From positions 1 to 64,000 of the forward strand of contig NZ_LYXZ01000053.1 in the NCBI RefSeq assembly GCF_001676615.1: 64,000 nt of DNA, written 5' to 3'. The translations under genes were made by a program, and so were the position numbers. The notes beneath the pieces are model-generated. The model did no database searches. It saw only the letters and a program-made list of their open reading frames with translations, and was not told the origin of the DNA. The DNA is from Labrys sp. WJW. GTDB taxonomy: Bacteria; Pseudomonadota; Alphaproteobacteria; Rhizobiales; Labraceae. This document shows, in pieces, positions 38,297 to 46,750 of this stretch (positions are counted from its first letter, which is position 1; the number at the start of each line of letters is the position of its first letter).

Positions 38297-39928
38297 ATGC
38301 TATCGCGTTGGATCGGGGGCGGACTGGCCCGGACCACCACAATGGTTGCAGCCGGCTTGGTAGTGTTCACGACAACCCTGGCCTTTCATCCGGATGAAGC
38401 GGATGCGCGCCGTCGCGGCCATCATGCCGCCCCGGCGCAGAAAACGATGAAGCATGCGCGCAGCAAGCGCGTCCGCACGGAATCGGCCGCCTCGGCCATT
38501 CCCGCCGACATGCGCAACAATCCGCGCTATGCCGCCATCGTGGTCGACGTGAAGACTGGCCGCACGCTTTACGAAGCCTCCCCCGAAGCCTTGAGGCATC
38601 CGGCCTCCATCACCAAGGTGATGACGCTCTATCTCCTGTTCGAACAGTTGCAGGCCGGCCGCCTTTCGATGGCGACCGAACTTCCCGTCTCCGCCCATGC
38701 CGCCTCCCAGTCCCCCACCAAGCTCGGCCTGCGCGCCGGCCAGACCATTCGCGTCGACGATGCTATCAAAGGCATGGTGACGCGCTCGGCCAATGACGCC
38801 GCCGTGGTGGTGGCCGAGGCCCTCGGCGGCTCGGAAGGCAATTTCGCCAACTACATGACGCGCAAGGCCCGTGCCCTCGGCATGTCGCGCACCACCTTCG
38901 TCAACGCCTCCGGCCTGCCCGACAACCGGCAGATCACCAGCGCACATGACCTCGCCATCCTCGGCATGGCCATTCAGAAGCGCTTCCCGAACTATTATCG
39001 CCTGTTCTCGACCCGCAGCTTCGTCTATCGCGGACGCCCGATCCCGGGCCACAACCGCCTGCTGGGTTCGGTGGAAGGCGTCGACGGCATCAAGACCGGC
39101 TACACCAATGCCAGCGGCTTCAACCTCCTGACCTCGGTCAAGCGCAACGACAGGCAATTGGTCGCCGTGGTGATGGGCGGCCGCAGCGCTGCTTCGCGCG
39201 ACGTCGTGATGCGCCGCCTGATCGACGCCTATTTGCCCGTCGCCTATGCCGGCAACGCCGTCGACCGCTCCGCCACGCAGGTTGCCCGGGCCGAACTCCC
39301 AAACGATGCCGAGCCCATGGCAGCGCCGCCCCGTCCGCCGGTTGTCCGGCCGGCCGTCGTCGCTGAAGCGGCGAAGGCCCGCCAGGCCGCGCCGGTGGCG
39401 GCACCGATGCCGCCCGAAATCGTCGGGGACGCGGTGCCCGCCTCTGCGCCGCAGGCCCGGCCCCAGCCCGTTCCCGCCAAGCCGGTCATGGCCTTTGCGG
39501 CACCCAGCACCCCGAGCATGCGTTGGGTACAGGGCCTCCAGCCGGTCACGACCGCGCCGGCCACGCCGCCCGTTCGCGCCGGCCAGAGCAGCGAGGCCAG
39601 CCCCGACACCACCGCCACGGTGCAGAACGTCCGCACCGTTGCCATCACCCGGGATTCGGTCGCCCTCGCCGCGCCGCAGCGCAGCGGCTGGATCATCCAG
39701 ATCGGCGCGACCGACAGCGAAGGAGCCGCCCGGCAACTGCTGTCCAGCGCCAAGGCAGCCGGCAACAAGGCGCTCTCCTCCGCCCGCCCCTTCACCGAGA
39801 CGGTCAGCCGCAACGGTTCGACACTGTGGCGGGCACGCTTCGCCGGCTTCAGCGATCAGAACCAGGCCCAGTCGGCCTGCAGCGCCCTCAAGGCGGCTTC
39901 CTTCGCCTGCGTCGCCGTGAAGCTCTGA
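38297..39928 (+). CDS. D-alanyl-D-alanine carboxypeptidase (PBP5/DacC type) with C-terminal SPOR domain
   Basis: Periplasmic peptidoglycan-trimming enzyme, 543 residues. A signal peptide (TTTMVAAGLVVFTTTLAF) leads to the S11 catalytic domain with SITK (HPASITKVM), SxN (TRSANDAAVVV) and KTG (IKTGYTNASG). A long Pro/Ala-rich linker precedes a SPOR domain at the end (SGWIIQIGATDSEGAARQLL to FACVAVKL), which should bind denuded glycan at the septum. The start at 38297 follows GGGGA; the longer frame from 38144 is not conserved. An intrinsic terminator follows. Confidence 0.92.
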   Translation: MLSRWIGGGLARTTTMVAAGLVVFTTTLAFHPDEADARRRGHHAAPAQKTMKHARSKRVRTESAASAIPADMRNNPRYAAIVVDVKTGRTLYEASPEALRHPASITKVMTLYLLFEQLQAGRLSMATELPVSAHAASQSPTKLGLRAGQTIRVDDAIKGMVTRSANDAAVVVAEALGGSEGNFANYMTRKARALGMSRTTFVNASGLPDNRQITSAHDLAILGMAIQKRFPNYYRLFSTRSFVYRGRPIPGHNRLLGSVEGVDGIKTGYTNASGFNLLTSVKRNDRQLVAVVMGGRSAASRDVVMRRLIDAYLPVAYAGNAVDRSATQVARAELPNDAEPMAAPPRPPVVRPAVVAEAAKARQAAPVAAPMPPEIVGDAVPASAPQARPQPVPAKPVMAFAAPSTPSMRWVQGLQPVTTAPATPPVRAGQSSEASPDTTATVQNVRTVAITRDSVALAAPQRSGWIIQIGATDSEGAARQLLSSAKAAGNKALSSARPFTETVSRNGSTLWRARFAGFSDQNQAQSACSALKAASFACVAVKL

Positions 39929-39959
39929 TCCCTCGGCAAGAACACGTTCTCCCCATTCG

Positions 39960-39996
39960 GGCGCGGCCTTCCTCGGATAGGCCGCGCCTTTGTTTT
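39960..39996 (+). terminator. Intrinsic terminator after the carboxypeptidase gene
   Basis: ggcgcggcct (39960-39969) pairs perfectly with aggccgcgcc (39979-39988), followed directly by tttgtttt (39989-39996). Confidence 0.85.
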
Positions 39997-40139
39997 GCGG
40001 GAATTGCGCTTTCACACAGAAGGCGGAAGGCAAGGGAGCGATAAACAAGACGCCCTGCGATTCACGGCATCGCGGGCAAACGCAAAGGCATGTCGAGCCA
40101 ATGCGTGGGAGCAAGCAAGCATTCAGTCATGGACGCAGC

Positions 40140-40190
40140 TTGCCCGAGGATAAAAGCGGCTTTCACCGGAACGCACTTTGCTCCGGGAAA
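40140..40190 (+). repeat. Right-end fragment of the ~100-bp intergenic repeat
   Basis: aaaagcggctttcaccggaa and cgcactttgctccggg align with the right end of copy 1 (caaaggggtgtttacactt, gaacgcgctttgcttcgg). The remaining DNA between the terminator and the dnaJ-like gene (39997-40272) shows nothing else recognisable. Confidence 0.4.
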
Positions 40191-40272
40191 ACGTCGCAAG
40201 CTTAATCGTTGCGTAACCATGTTCTGCGACGCTCAAGCATCGTCGGAACCGAGCAAGTTCGGTGGAGTTGCG

Positions 40273-40971
40273 TCAATGGCCTTCAAGAAGCATGTCCCTG
40301 GCCCGGTTGACACGAGCAGCCATCTGCGTCGTGCCCCCCTTGTCGGGATGGATTTTCTTCATGAGCGCCCGGTGCGCTCGACGAATTTCCTCGGCGCTCG
40401 CCCCCGGCTGCACCCCAAGGATCTGGTAAGCTTCCTGCTTCGTCATCGCGTCGGACGCCGCCGCTCCGAAGCCCCGCGCGTGCGCATCGTCCTTGAAGTG
40501 TTCACGCCATCCGGCAAGCCTGCGGTCCAGATAAGCTTCAAGGATTGAACGGCCGACGAAGTCGGCGGCGATCTCCGCACGCAGTTGCATCAGCTCCGCT
40601 GCCGGCATGGCCGAAAGGCGCCGGCCCGAAAACCGCCCGCGAATGACCTGCCCGTCTATCGGCTGCCTGTTGGCATCGAGCATGATCACCAGATCCGCGG
40701 TGCGTACCGAACTCGGCCTCGTCGTCGAGCCCGGAATGACGCCATCCGGCAATTGCGGCAGCCAGCCCCGCATGCCTGCCGCCAGAAGCAGCAATGGCAA
40801 CCCCATGCCCCAGGCGCCGCGCGTCAGCAGATAGAGGCCGAAAGCAAAGGCGAGGAAACTGCCGCCGCGCCGCAGCAGGCTGTCCAGGACCGGCGTCTTC
40901 GACAGCATGCCCGGCTTGAGAAACGGCCACAGGCAGAACAGCACCACGCATGCGAAAATAAGCTGGCCCAC
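40273..40971 (-). CDS. Membrane-anchored J-domain protein
   Basis: 232 residues. N-terminal helices (LIFACVVLFCLWPFL and GSFLAFAFGLYLLTRGAWGM) precede a soluble middle part and a C-terminal J domain starting QEAYQILGVQPGASAEEIRR with the essential HPD in KKIHPDKGGT. The J domain at the far C-terminus behind a membrane anchor is the arrangement of DjlA/Tim14-like proteins, which recruit DnaK to the membrane. The start is a GTG at 40971 with GGATAG close upstream. Divergent from panC, with a repeat copy between. Confidence 0.85.
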   Translation of the reverse strand: MGQLIFACVVLFCLWPFLKPGMLSKTPVLDSLLRRGGSFLAFAFGLYLLTRGAWGMGLPLLLLAAGMRGWLPQLPDGVIPGSTTRPSSVRTADLVIMLDANRQPIDGQVIRGRFSGRRLSAMPAAELMQLRAEIAADFVGRSILEAYLDRRLAGWREHFKDDAHARGFGAAASDAMTKQEAYQILGVQPGASAEEIRRAHRALMKKIHPDKGGTTQMAARVNRARDMLLEGH

Positions 40972-41044
40972 TTCTATCCGATCTGCGAAACAGCCATCGA
41001 TTCAAATCTTGGAATCCGAGTCTTGCCAGTTCAGCGTTCCCCGG

Positions 41045-41142
41045 GCAAAGCGCGTTTAAACGCAAACGCGGCTTTGCTCAAACTCTTTGGTTCGGCGCGT
41101 CTTTGCAATTCTCGGTGTGACCGCCAAATCGCAAAACGCTTT
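41045..41142 (-). repeat. Dispersed ~100-bp intergenic repeat, copy 3
   Basis: On the minus strand: aaagcgttttgcgatttggc, gagaattgcaaagacgcgcc, gaaccaaagagtttgagcaa, gtttaaacgcgctttgc. It matches copy 2 nearly base for base. It occupies the divergent promoter region of dnaJ-like and panC genes. Confidence 0.75.
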
Positions 41143-41190
41143 GGAACGCTGGTCAGGCAAATGCGACACTATGCACCTGCGGAGTAAGGA

Positions 41191-42057
41191 ATGGCGCGCC
41201 AAACCCTGGTCGTTCGAACCGTGGCGGAGTTGCGCCAGGCCGTGAAGCGTTTTCGCGAGGTGCAGGAGACGGTCGCCCTGGTGCCAACCATGGGCGCCCT
41301 GCATGACGGCCATATCACCTTGGTGCGCCAGGCCCGCCAACGGGCAAGCCGGGTGGTGGCCACGATCTTCGTCAATCCGACCCAGTTCGCGCCAACCGAA
41401 GATCTCGCCAAATATCCGCGAACGGAAGCGGCGGATCTTGCCCGTCTCAGGGATGTCGGCTGCGACCTCCTGTTCGCTCCTGACGCCAGCCAGATCTATC
41501 CGCACGGCTTCGCCACCACGGTCTCGGTTGCCGGGCCGGCGCAGGCCGGCCTGGAGGATCGCTTCCGTCCCGGCCATTTCGCCGGCGTGGCGACAGTGGT
41601 GGCCAAGCTGTTCTGCCAAAGCGGCGCGGACTTCGCCCTGTTCGGCGAGAAGGACTATCAGCAGCTTTGCGTCGTTACCCAGATGGCGCGCGACCTCGAT
41701 TTGCCGATCACGGTCGTCGGCATTCCGACCGTGCGAGAAGCCGACGGATTGGCGATGTCGTCGCGCAACCGCTATCTCGCGCCGGAACAGCGGGCCAAGG
41801 CCCCTCTCCTGCATCGCACCCTCCGGCAGGTCGCCGACGCCCTGATCAAGGGCGCCGACATCGAGGCCGCCCTGGCATCCGGGCGCAGCGCCATCACGGC
41901 CGGAGGCTTCGAGCTCGACTATCTGGAAGCTCGGCAGGCGGCGAGCCTCGCTCCGATCACCGGACTTGCGGAGGGGCCGGTGCGATTGCTGGTGGCAGCC
42001 CGGCTGGGTGCAACCCGCCTCATCGACAATATCGGTGTCGAGGCGCCCCGACATTAA
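41191..42057 (+). CDS. panC: Pantothenate synthetase (pantoate-beta-alanine ligase)
   Basis: Joins pantoate and beta-alanine with ATP in coenzyme A synthesis. 288 residues. VPTMGALHDGHITLVRQARQ carries the HxGH-type nucleotide site, followed by SIFVNPTQF-like ATIFVNPTQFAPTEDLAKYP and the KMSKS-like MSSRNRYLAPEQR. RPGHFAGVATVVAKLF and FGEKDYQQL are conserved. GGAGTAAGGA precedes the ATG. Single gene; panB is not adjacent. Confidence 0.95.
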   Translation: MARQTLVVRTVAELRQAVKRFREVQETVALVPTMGALHDGHITLVRQARQRASRVVATIFVNPTQFAPTEDLAKYPRTEAADLARLRDVGCDLLFAPDASQIYPHGFATTVSVAGPAQAGLEDRFRPGHFAGVATVVAKLFCQSGADFALFGEKDYQQLCVVTQMARDLDLPITVVGIPTVREADGLAMSSRNRYLAPEQRAKAPLLHRTLRQVADALIKGADIEAALASGRSAITAGGFELDYLEARQAASLAPITGLAEGPVRLLVAARLGATRLIDNIGVEAPRH

Positions 42058-42339
42058 CCAAATCGCCGCCGGAAAAGGTGACGAAAGCGTGGCAATCGTG
42101 CCACGCCTCCCCTTGTTGCCCACGGTCGAGGGAAAACGGGAAATCGTGGTTAATCCACCGTTAACATGAATCTTTTCAAAGAGTTACGATACTTCATACC
42201 CCGTGCGGATCTTGTTTTTTCTGCGGCAAGAGCGTTGTGCGCCCCCTGCCCTTGTGCGAAGTTGGCTTCGGGAACGGGTAATTGGCCCTGCTCTCTGGGT
42301 AAACATCCGGTGGCGGGCAAAACGGGTCTGAAGATTGTG

Positions 42340-43002
42340 ATGCGCTTCGGGATCAGGATCAGGTCGAATTTGAGCCGAATGGCCCCTAAAGCCGCCTTGG
42401 CCGCCGTGGCGCTCGCAACGGTTTTGCTGCCGCATTCGCAGGCTGCCGCCGCTGGCCACAGCGCCATGCCGATCTATGCTCCCGTGGGCGATGTCACCAC
42501 CCCGCCCTCCGGCTATCTGCAGTTCTGCAAGGACAATCCGGCGGATTGCAAATCGGGCTCGCAGGAAGCACGCGATATCGTGCTCTCGCGCCAGGCCTGG
42601 AAGGATCTCATCGCCCTGAACGACCAGGTCAACAAGTCGGTCAAGCCGGTTACCGACCTCGACAATTACGGCAAGGTCGAATGGTGGGCCTACCCTACCA
42701 ATGGCAAGGGCGACTGCGAGGACTATGTCCTGCTCAAGCGTAAATTGCTGATCGACGCCGGGTGGCCGCGCTCGGCCCTGCTGATCACCGTGGTGCGTGA
42801 CAAGAAGAACGAAGGGCACGCCGTTCTGATGGTGAAGACCGATCGCGGCGAGTTCGTGCTCGACAACCAGGAGGCCAAGATCCTGTCCTGGCGCGCCACC
42901 GGCTATCGCTACGTCAAGCGCCAGTCGCAATCCGACCAGAACGCCTGGGTCTCGCTCGGCGACACGCAGACCACGGCCATCGTGTCGGCGAAGGGCAATT
43001 GA
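42340..43002 (+). CDS. Transglutaminase-like cysteine peptidase (BTLCP family)
   Basis: 220 residues, predicted to be exported: MRFGIRIRSNLSRMAPKAAL, then the hydrophobic ALAAVALATVLLPHSQAAAAG. The catalytic triad of the family is visible as Cys in GDCEDYVLLKR, His in GHAVLMVKT and Asp in EFVLDNQ. YPTNGKGDCEDYVLLKRKLL is typical of the alphaproteobacterial BTLCP (DUF920) proteins, distant relatives of LapG. The start is uncertain (42340, or 42379 at MAPKAAL); the frame from 42166 is non-conserved. Substrate unknown. Confidence 0.87.
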   Translation: MRFGIRIRSNLSRMAPKAALAAVALATVLLPHSQAAAAGHSAMPIYAPVGDVTTPPSGYLQFCKDNPADCKSGSQEARDIVLSRQAWKDLIALNDQVNKSVKPVTDLDNYGKVEWWAYPTNGKGDCEDYVLLKRKLLIDAGWPRSALLITVVRDKKNEGHAVLMVKTDRGEFVLDNQEAKILSWRATGYRYVKRQSQSDQNAWVSLGDTQTTAIVSAKGN

Positions 43003-43009
43003 GTTTTTT

Positions 43010-43092
43010 CCGGGTGCGCGGACGTCTCGTCCGCCTCTTCCCCACGGCGCGTGTCATGTTTCCAAGAACGGACGAGACGTCCGTGCACCCGG
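43010..43092. repeat. ~80-bp hairpin repeat (family B), best copy
   Basis: ccgggtgcgcggacgtctcg... (43010-43033) pairs with cggacgagacgtccgtgcac... (43069-43092) over 24 bases with one mismatch and a 35-base centre. It follows the BTLCP stop by eight bases, after a tttttt run, and separates two convergent genes. Confidence 0.75.
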
Positions 43093-43110
43093 AAATACGC
43101 TCCCCGCGAC

Positions 43111-43641
43111 CTAATCCACCCTCTTCAATCCCTTGGCGAAGCGCTTGGCGTTGGCGACATAATGCGCCGACGATTGCCTGAGCTTGGCGACGGTTTCCTC
43201 GTCGAGGGCGCGGAGCACTCGTGCCGGCGAGCCGACGATCAGCGAATGATCCGGAAATTCCTTGCCTTCGGTGATCAGCGCATTGGCGCCGACCAGGCAG
43301 CCCTTGCCGATGCGCGCGCCGTTCAGGATGGTGGCCCCCATGCCGATCAGGCTGCCGGCACCGATGGTGCAGCCATGCAGGATGGCGGAATGGCCGATCG
43401 TGCAATCCTCCCCGACGGTCAGGGGGAAGCCCGGATCGGAATGCAGCACGGCGCCGTCCTGGATATTGGAGCGCGCGCCGATGGTCATCGGCTCGTTGTC
43501 GCCGCGCAACACTGCGCCGAACCAGATATTGGCGTCCTCTGCCAAAATCACGCGGCCGACCACCTGCGCATCGGGTGCGAGCCAATAGCGGCCGTCAGCC
43601 GGCACCGACGGCGCGATATCGTCGAGCGCGTAAAGGGGCAT
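43111..43641 (-). CDS. Gamma-carbonic-anhydrase-like hexapeptide protein
   Basis: 176 residues of left-handed beta-helix hexapeptide repeats (ILAEDANIWFGAVLRGDN and onward). Metal-ligand histidines are in DGAVLHSDPGF and DCTIGHSAILHGC, as in the YrdA/CaiE-like branch. Whether it has carbonic anhydrase activity is not clear from sequence. The start at 43641 follows GGAG; the longer frame is unlikely. Confidence 0.88.
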   Translation of the reverse strand: MPLYALDDIAPSVPADGRYWLAPDAQVVGRVILAEDANIWFGAVLRGDNEPMTIGARSNIQDGAVLHSDPGFPLTVGEDCTIGHSAILHGCTIGAGSLIGMGATILNGARIGKGCLVGANALITEGKEFPDHSLIVGSPARVLRALDEETVAKLRQSSAHYVANAKRFAKGLKRVD

Positions 43642-43776
43642 GGCAGAGCTCCGTTCCTGGGATCGCAGGCGTCTCAGCGACATGTTCCCGTGTCGCGATT
43701 GCCTGCCCTTGGACATGCTGCGGCTGCTGGATGGGAAGATGCAGGCGAGGCCGCCTGCAATCCCGGAAATAGCCGA

Positions 43777-43989
43777 TCAGTCCTCGAGGTCGATGTCGAG
43801 GATCGCCATATGGAAATCGTAGGACGTCTCTCCGTCTTCCTTGTCCTCTGAGACCACGCCGATCGACTCCTCGCCGATATAGACTTCCGCGCTGTCGGTC
43901 TTGCGGGCACGAGGCACGACGCGAATGGTGGCATTGCCGAAGGTGCGACGAAGATAGGCTTCGACGCGCTGCATGTCTTTCTTGTCCAC
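43777..43989 (-). CDS. DUF3126 small protein
   Basis: 70 residues: VDKKDMQRVEAYLRRTFGN, then TIRVVPRARKTDSAEVYIGE and SYDFHMAILDIDLED. This is the size and pattern of the alphaproteobacterial DUF3126 family, whose function is unknown. The start is a GTG at 43989 with GAGGAAG five bases upstream; there is no in-frame ATG at the family's usual N-terminus. Confidence 0.85.
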   Translation of the reverse strand: MDKKDMQRVEAYLRRTFGNATIRVVPRARKTDSAEVYIGEESIGVVSEDKEDGETSYDFHMAILDIDLED

Positions 43990-44319
43990 TAGACTTCCTC
44001 GGTTGAATGCGCCGGGCGACCTTGCCGCCCCGCCATCCCCGGGCTTTGCCACGCCGAGGCCTGCTTCGCAAGAGAATGCGGGCCGAGGGCCTGTGCAATC
44101 GAGCAAGTTAAGGCCTGGCGAGGACGGGAATGGCCGAATCTGCCGGGATCGTCGGATCGATCGAAAGCTGCTGCAACGGCGAAAGATGATGGGATGGGAC
44201 GGGATCATCGTGCAGAAGAAGGTGTACCCGTTTTCGGCACAAACGATGCGGCAATGAAATCCTGCTGCATCGGATCCGTTTCCGGAACGGCTTCCCCTGA
44301 CGCGGTTATCCCACCCGCA
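43990..44319. other. Intergenic region between DUF3126 gene and cardiolipin synthase
   Basis: 330 bases upstream of DUF3126 and downstream of cls. Several short open frames exist but none has a ribosome site plus family-like sequence. No strong hairpin or repeat was noticed. Confidence 0.35.
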
Positions 44320-45759
44320 CTAGAATACCGGCCCGACGATGGTGAGCAGATTGTCGTATATTCGACGAAGCCTCGGGCGTTTCCTGACGTCTCGTTCATC
44401 GACCGGCGTCGATGATGAAATATAGGTGTCCTGTCGGGCCCGGACGTTGGAAGAGTCCCTGTCCGAATAGAAAAGGATGTTGTTTTCGAAATTGAGATAG
44501 AGGCTGCGAAAGTCCATGTTGGCCGAGCCCACCAACGTGAGTTGACCATCCACGACCACGGTTTTCGCGTGAAGCAGGCCGCCATGATATTCGTAGATCC
44601 TCACGCCCGCTGCGAGAAGCTGTGCATAGTAAGCCCTGCTGATTGCACTCACGACATGTGAGTCATTCCGGGCCGGAAGAACAAGGATGGTTGCCACCTT
44701 ACGGCGCGCCGACGCCATGAGGCTGGCGAGAAGCTGTGAATCAGGGACAAAATAGGGCGTCGAGATCACCACCTCCTGCTGGGCGCTCTGGAGCAACGAG
44801 ACGAACACGTCGGACATCGATCCCTTCGGAGACATCGGCCCCGTCCCAAAAGCTGCCGCCGCGCAGCTCCCCTTCAATTCCCCCCGGAAGGGCTCGCTGA
44901 GCAGGTTCGACAGGTCTTCGCCATATTCGATCGCCCAATCATTCGCGAAGACGAGCTGGTTCTGACGAGCCACCGGACCTTCAAATCGAAGCATGATGTC
45001 GACCCAGGGAGCGAACCTCGGCTTGATGCGGAACTCCGGGTCCGCACAGTTCTGGCTGCCGCAATAGGTGATGCTGTTGTCGACGACGACGATCTTTCGA
45101 TGGTTGCGCAGATCCGGACGGCTGATCGACGCCAGCGAAACACCGAGCGAGGATACCAGCGAGGTGCAGAGCTTGATGCCCGATTGCTCCATCGCAGCCC
45201 AATGGGCGGAGCGGATGAGATCGCGCGATCCGAACGCATCCACCACCACGCGGCAGGTGACGCCACGCGCCGCCGCCCGCTGCAGGGCCTCGACGACGAG
45301 CCTGCCATTATTGTCCGTCAGCCAAATATAGAACGAAACGTGGATCGTCTCCCGCGCAAGATCGAAATCGCGGGCCATGTCGCGGATCGCGGCGTTGGAA
45401 TCGGCCGCCAGGCTCGCCAGGTTTCCGATCGCAGCCCCGCATCCGTTCAAGGACGCGCAGGTCTCGAACACCGGCCTGTAGCGATCGGGAATGACGCCGG
45501 AGGAAAGGCCGCCCGGCATGGTGGACGCGTTCGATACAGGCCGCTCCCACACGGCGGAAGCCCGTTGGCGGAACCTGCGGGCCATCCAGGGCTCACCCAG
45601 AAAAAGATAAACCGCAATTCCGATGATCGGGAAGCCGATGAGCACGAAGAACCACGCCGCGCGTGCCTCCGAATTCATGTCGTCGTTGAGCAGTACCCGG
45701 CAGAGTACTGCCACATGCACGACAAGGACGAGCGCCAGGACTATGAGGTGATGCCACAT
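44320..45759 (-). CDS. cls: Cardiolipin synthase (phospholipase D family)
   Basis: Makes cardiolipin from two phosphatidylglycerols at the inner membrane. 479 residues with two N-terminal helices (HHLIVLALVLVVHVAVLC and WFFVLIGFPIIGIAVYLFLG), then two PLD domains. The catalytic motifs are NHRKIVVVDNSITYCGSQN and HAKTVVVDGQLTLVGSANMD. FVPDSQLLASL and YEYHGGLLHAK are typical of ClsA. The ATG at 45759 has AGGA upstream; a GTG at 45783 is an alternative. Confidence 0.92.
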   Translation of the reverse strand: MWHHLIVLALVLVVHVAVLCRVLLNDDMNSEARAAWFFVLIGFPIIGIAVYLFLGEPWMARRFRQRASAVWERPVSNASTMPGGLSSGVIPDRYRPVFETCASLNGCGAAIGNLASLAADSNAAIRDMARDFDLARETIHVSFYIWLTDNNGRLVVEALQRAAARGVTCRVVVDAFGSRDLIRSAHWAAMEQSGIKLCTSLVSSLGVSLASISRPDLRNHRKIVVVDNSITYCGSQNCADPEFRIKPRFAPWVDIMLRFEGPVARQNQLVFANDWAIEYGEDLSNLLSEPFRGELKGSCAAAAFGTGPMSPKGSMSDVFVSLLQSAQQEVVISTPYFVPDSQLLASLMASARRKVATILVLPARNDSHVVSAISRAYYAQLLAAGVRIYEYHGGLLHAKTVVVDGQLTLVGSANMDFRSLYLNFENNILFYSDRDSSNVRARQDTYISSSTPVDERDVRKRPRLRRIYDNLLTIVGPVF

Positions 45760-45846
45760 GATATATCCTGTCCCGGAAAGCACCCGCGCGAAGGCGATAT
45801 GGACTCAATGAGGTGCGCCTGAAGCCCTGAAAAGGATTGCGGTCAG

Positions 45847-46494
45847 ATGGACGTGACTTTCGCTGCGAAGTTCCTGGGCGCGCTGTTCGCCATCATGAAT
45901 CCCTTTATCAACCTGCCGATCTTTCTCAGCATGGTGGGTACCAAACCCGTCGCTCAACAGCGCGGCATGGCGGTGACGATACTGCTCTATACGGCAGCGA
46001 TGTGCATCGTCATTTCATTGTTTGGCGGGTACATCATCGCTTTTTTTGGAGTCACCATTGCCTCCTTCCGCGTCGCCGGCGGCCTGGTGCTCCTTGGCAT
46101 CGCCTTGTCCATGCTGAACGGCAAGCCTGTCACCTCACACGAAAGGGACGAGCAGGAAAAACAGGCCGACAGGACAGCGGGAAGCGATACGGACGGTGAT
46201 CTGGCGTTCTATCCGATGACATTTCCGATGGTCGTGGGGCCGGGCACCATGGCCACGCTGATCGTCTATGCGGCGCAAACCCACAGTACCGCGCAATATG
46301 TATCGTTTGCCCTCGTGCTTGCGAGCGTCCTGCTCGCACTATTCATCGTCCTGTTCTTCGCCGCCGACATCGGCGAACTCCTCTCCGCCAAGGTGAGGGT
46401 CATCATGACGCGGATCATGGGCATCATACTTGCTGCGATCGCGGTCGAAATGGTCATCGAGGGAGCCAAGGTGATGTTGCCGGGCCTGGCTTGA
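45847..46494 (+). CDS. MarC-family integral membrane protein
   Basis: 215 residues with six hydrophobic segments. It starts AKFLGALFAIMNPFINLPIF, a MarC hallmark, with FYPMTFPMVVGPGTMATLIV in the middle and MTRIMGIILAAIAVEMVIEG near the end. The function of MarC is not established. Divergent from cls by 87 bases. Confidence 0.88.
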   Translation: MDVTFAAKFLGALFAIMNPFINLPIFLSMVGTKPVAQQRGMAVTILLYTAAMCIVISLFGGYIIAFFGVTIASFRVAGGLVLLGIALSMLNGKPVTSHERDEQEKQADRTAGSDTDGDLAFYPMTFPMVVGPGTMATLIVYAAQTHSTAQYVSFALVLASVLLALFIVLFFAADIGELLSAKVRVIMTRIMGIILAAIAVEMVIEGAKVMLPGLA

Positions 46495-46650
46495 GAGGCG
46501 TAGAGATCCTGCAGATCTCGGTGGCAACGAAGTGAAGGGTCGGTTTTACGAACCGAAGGGCGCGAAGCAGAGAGGACCATCATCCTCACCTCCATCGAGA
46601 ATGGAGCGGGATCGCCTGTCCTTACCTGTTGTCGCAGATGACGCGCGCTA

Positions 46651-46750
46651 TAGCGTTTTGCGATTTGGCGGAATCGCCAAGAATCGCAAAGACGCGTCGA
46701 ACCGAAGAGTTAGGGCAAAACAGCGTTTCCGTCTAAACGCGCTTTGCTCT
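46651..46750 (+). repeat. Dispersed ~100-bp intergenic repeat, copy 2
   Basis: tagcgttttgcgatttggcg, gaatcgcaaagacgcgtcga, accgaagagttagggcaaaa, taaacgcgctttgctct. It aligns throughout with copy 1 (1091-1190) and copy 3. Its right end abuts the cysE stop codon (46749-46751), so the element appears to have landed exactly at the gene's 3' end. Confidence 0.75.
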
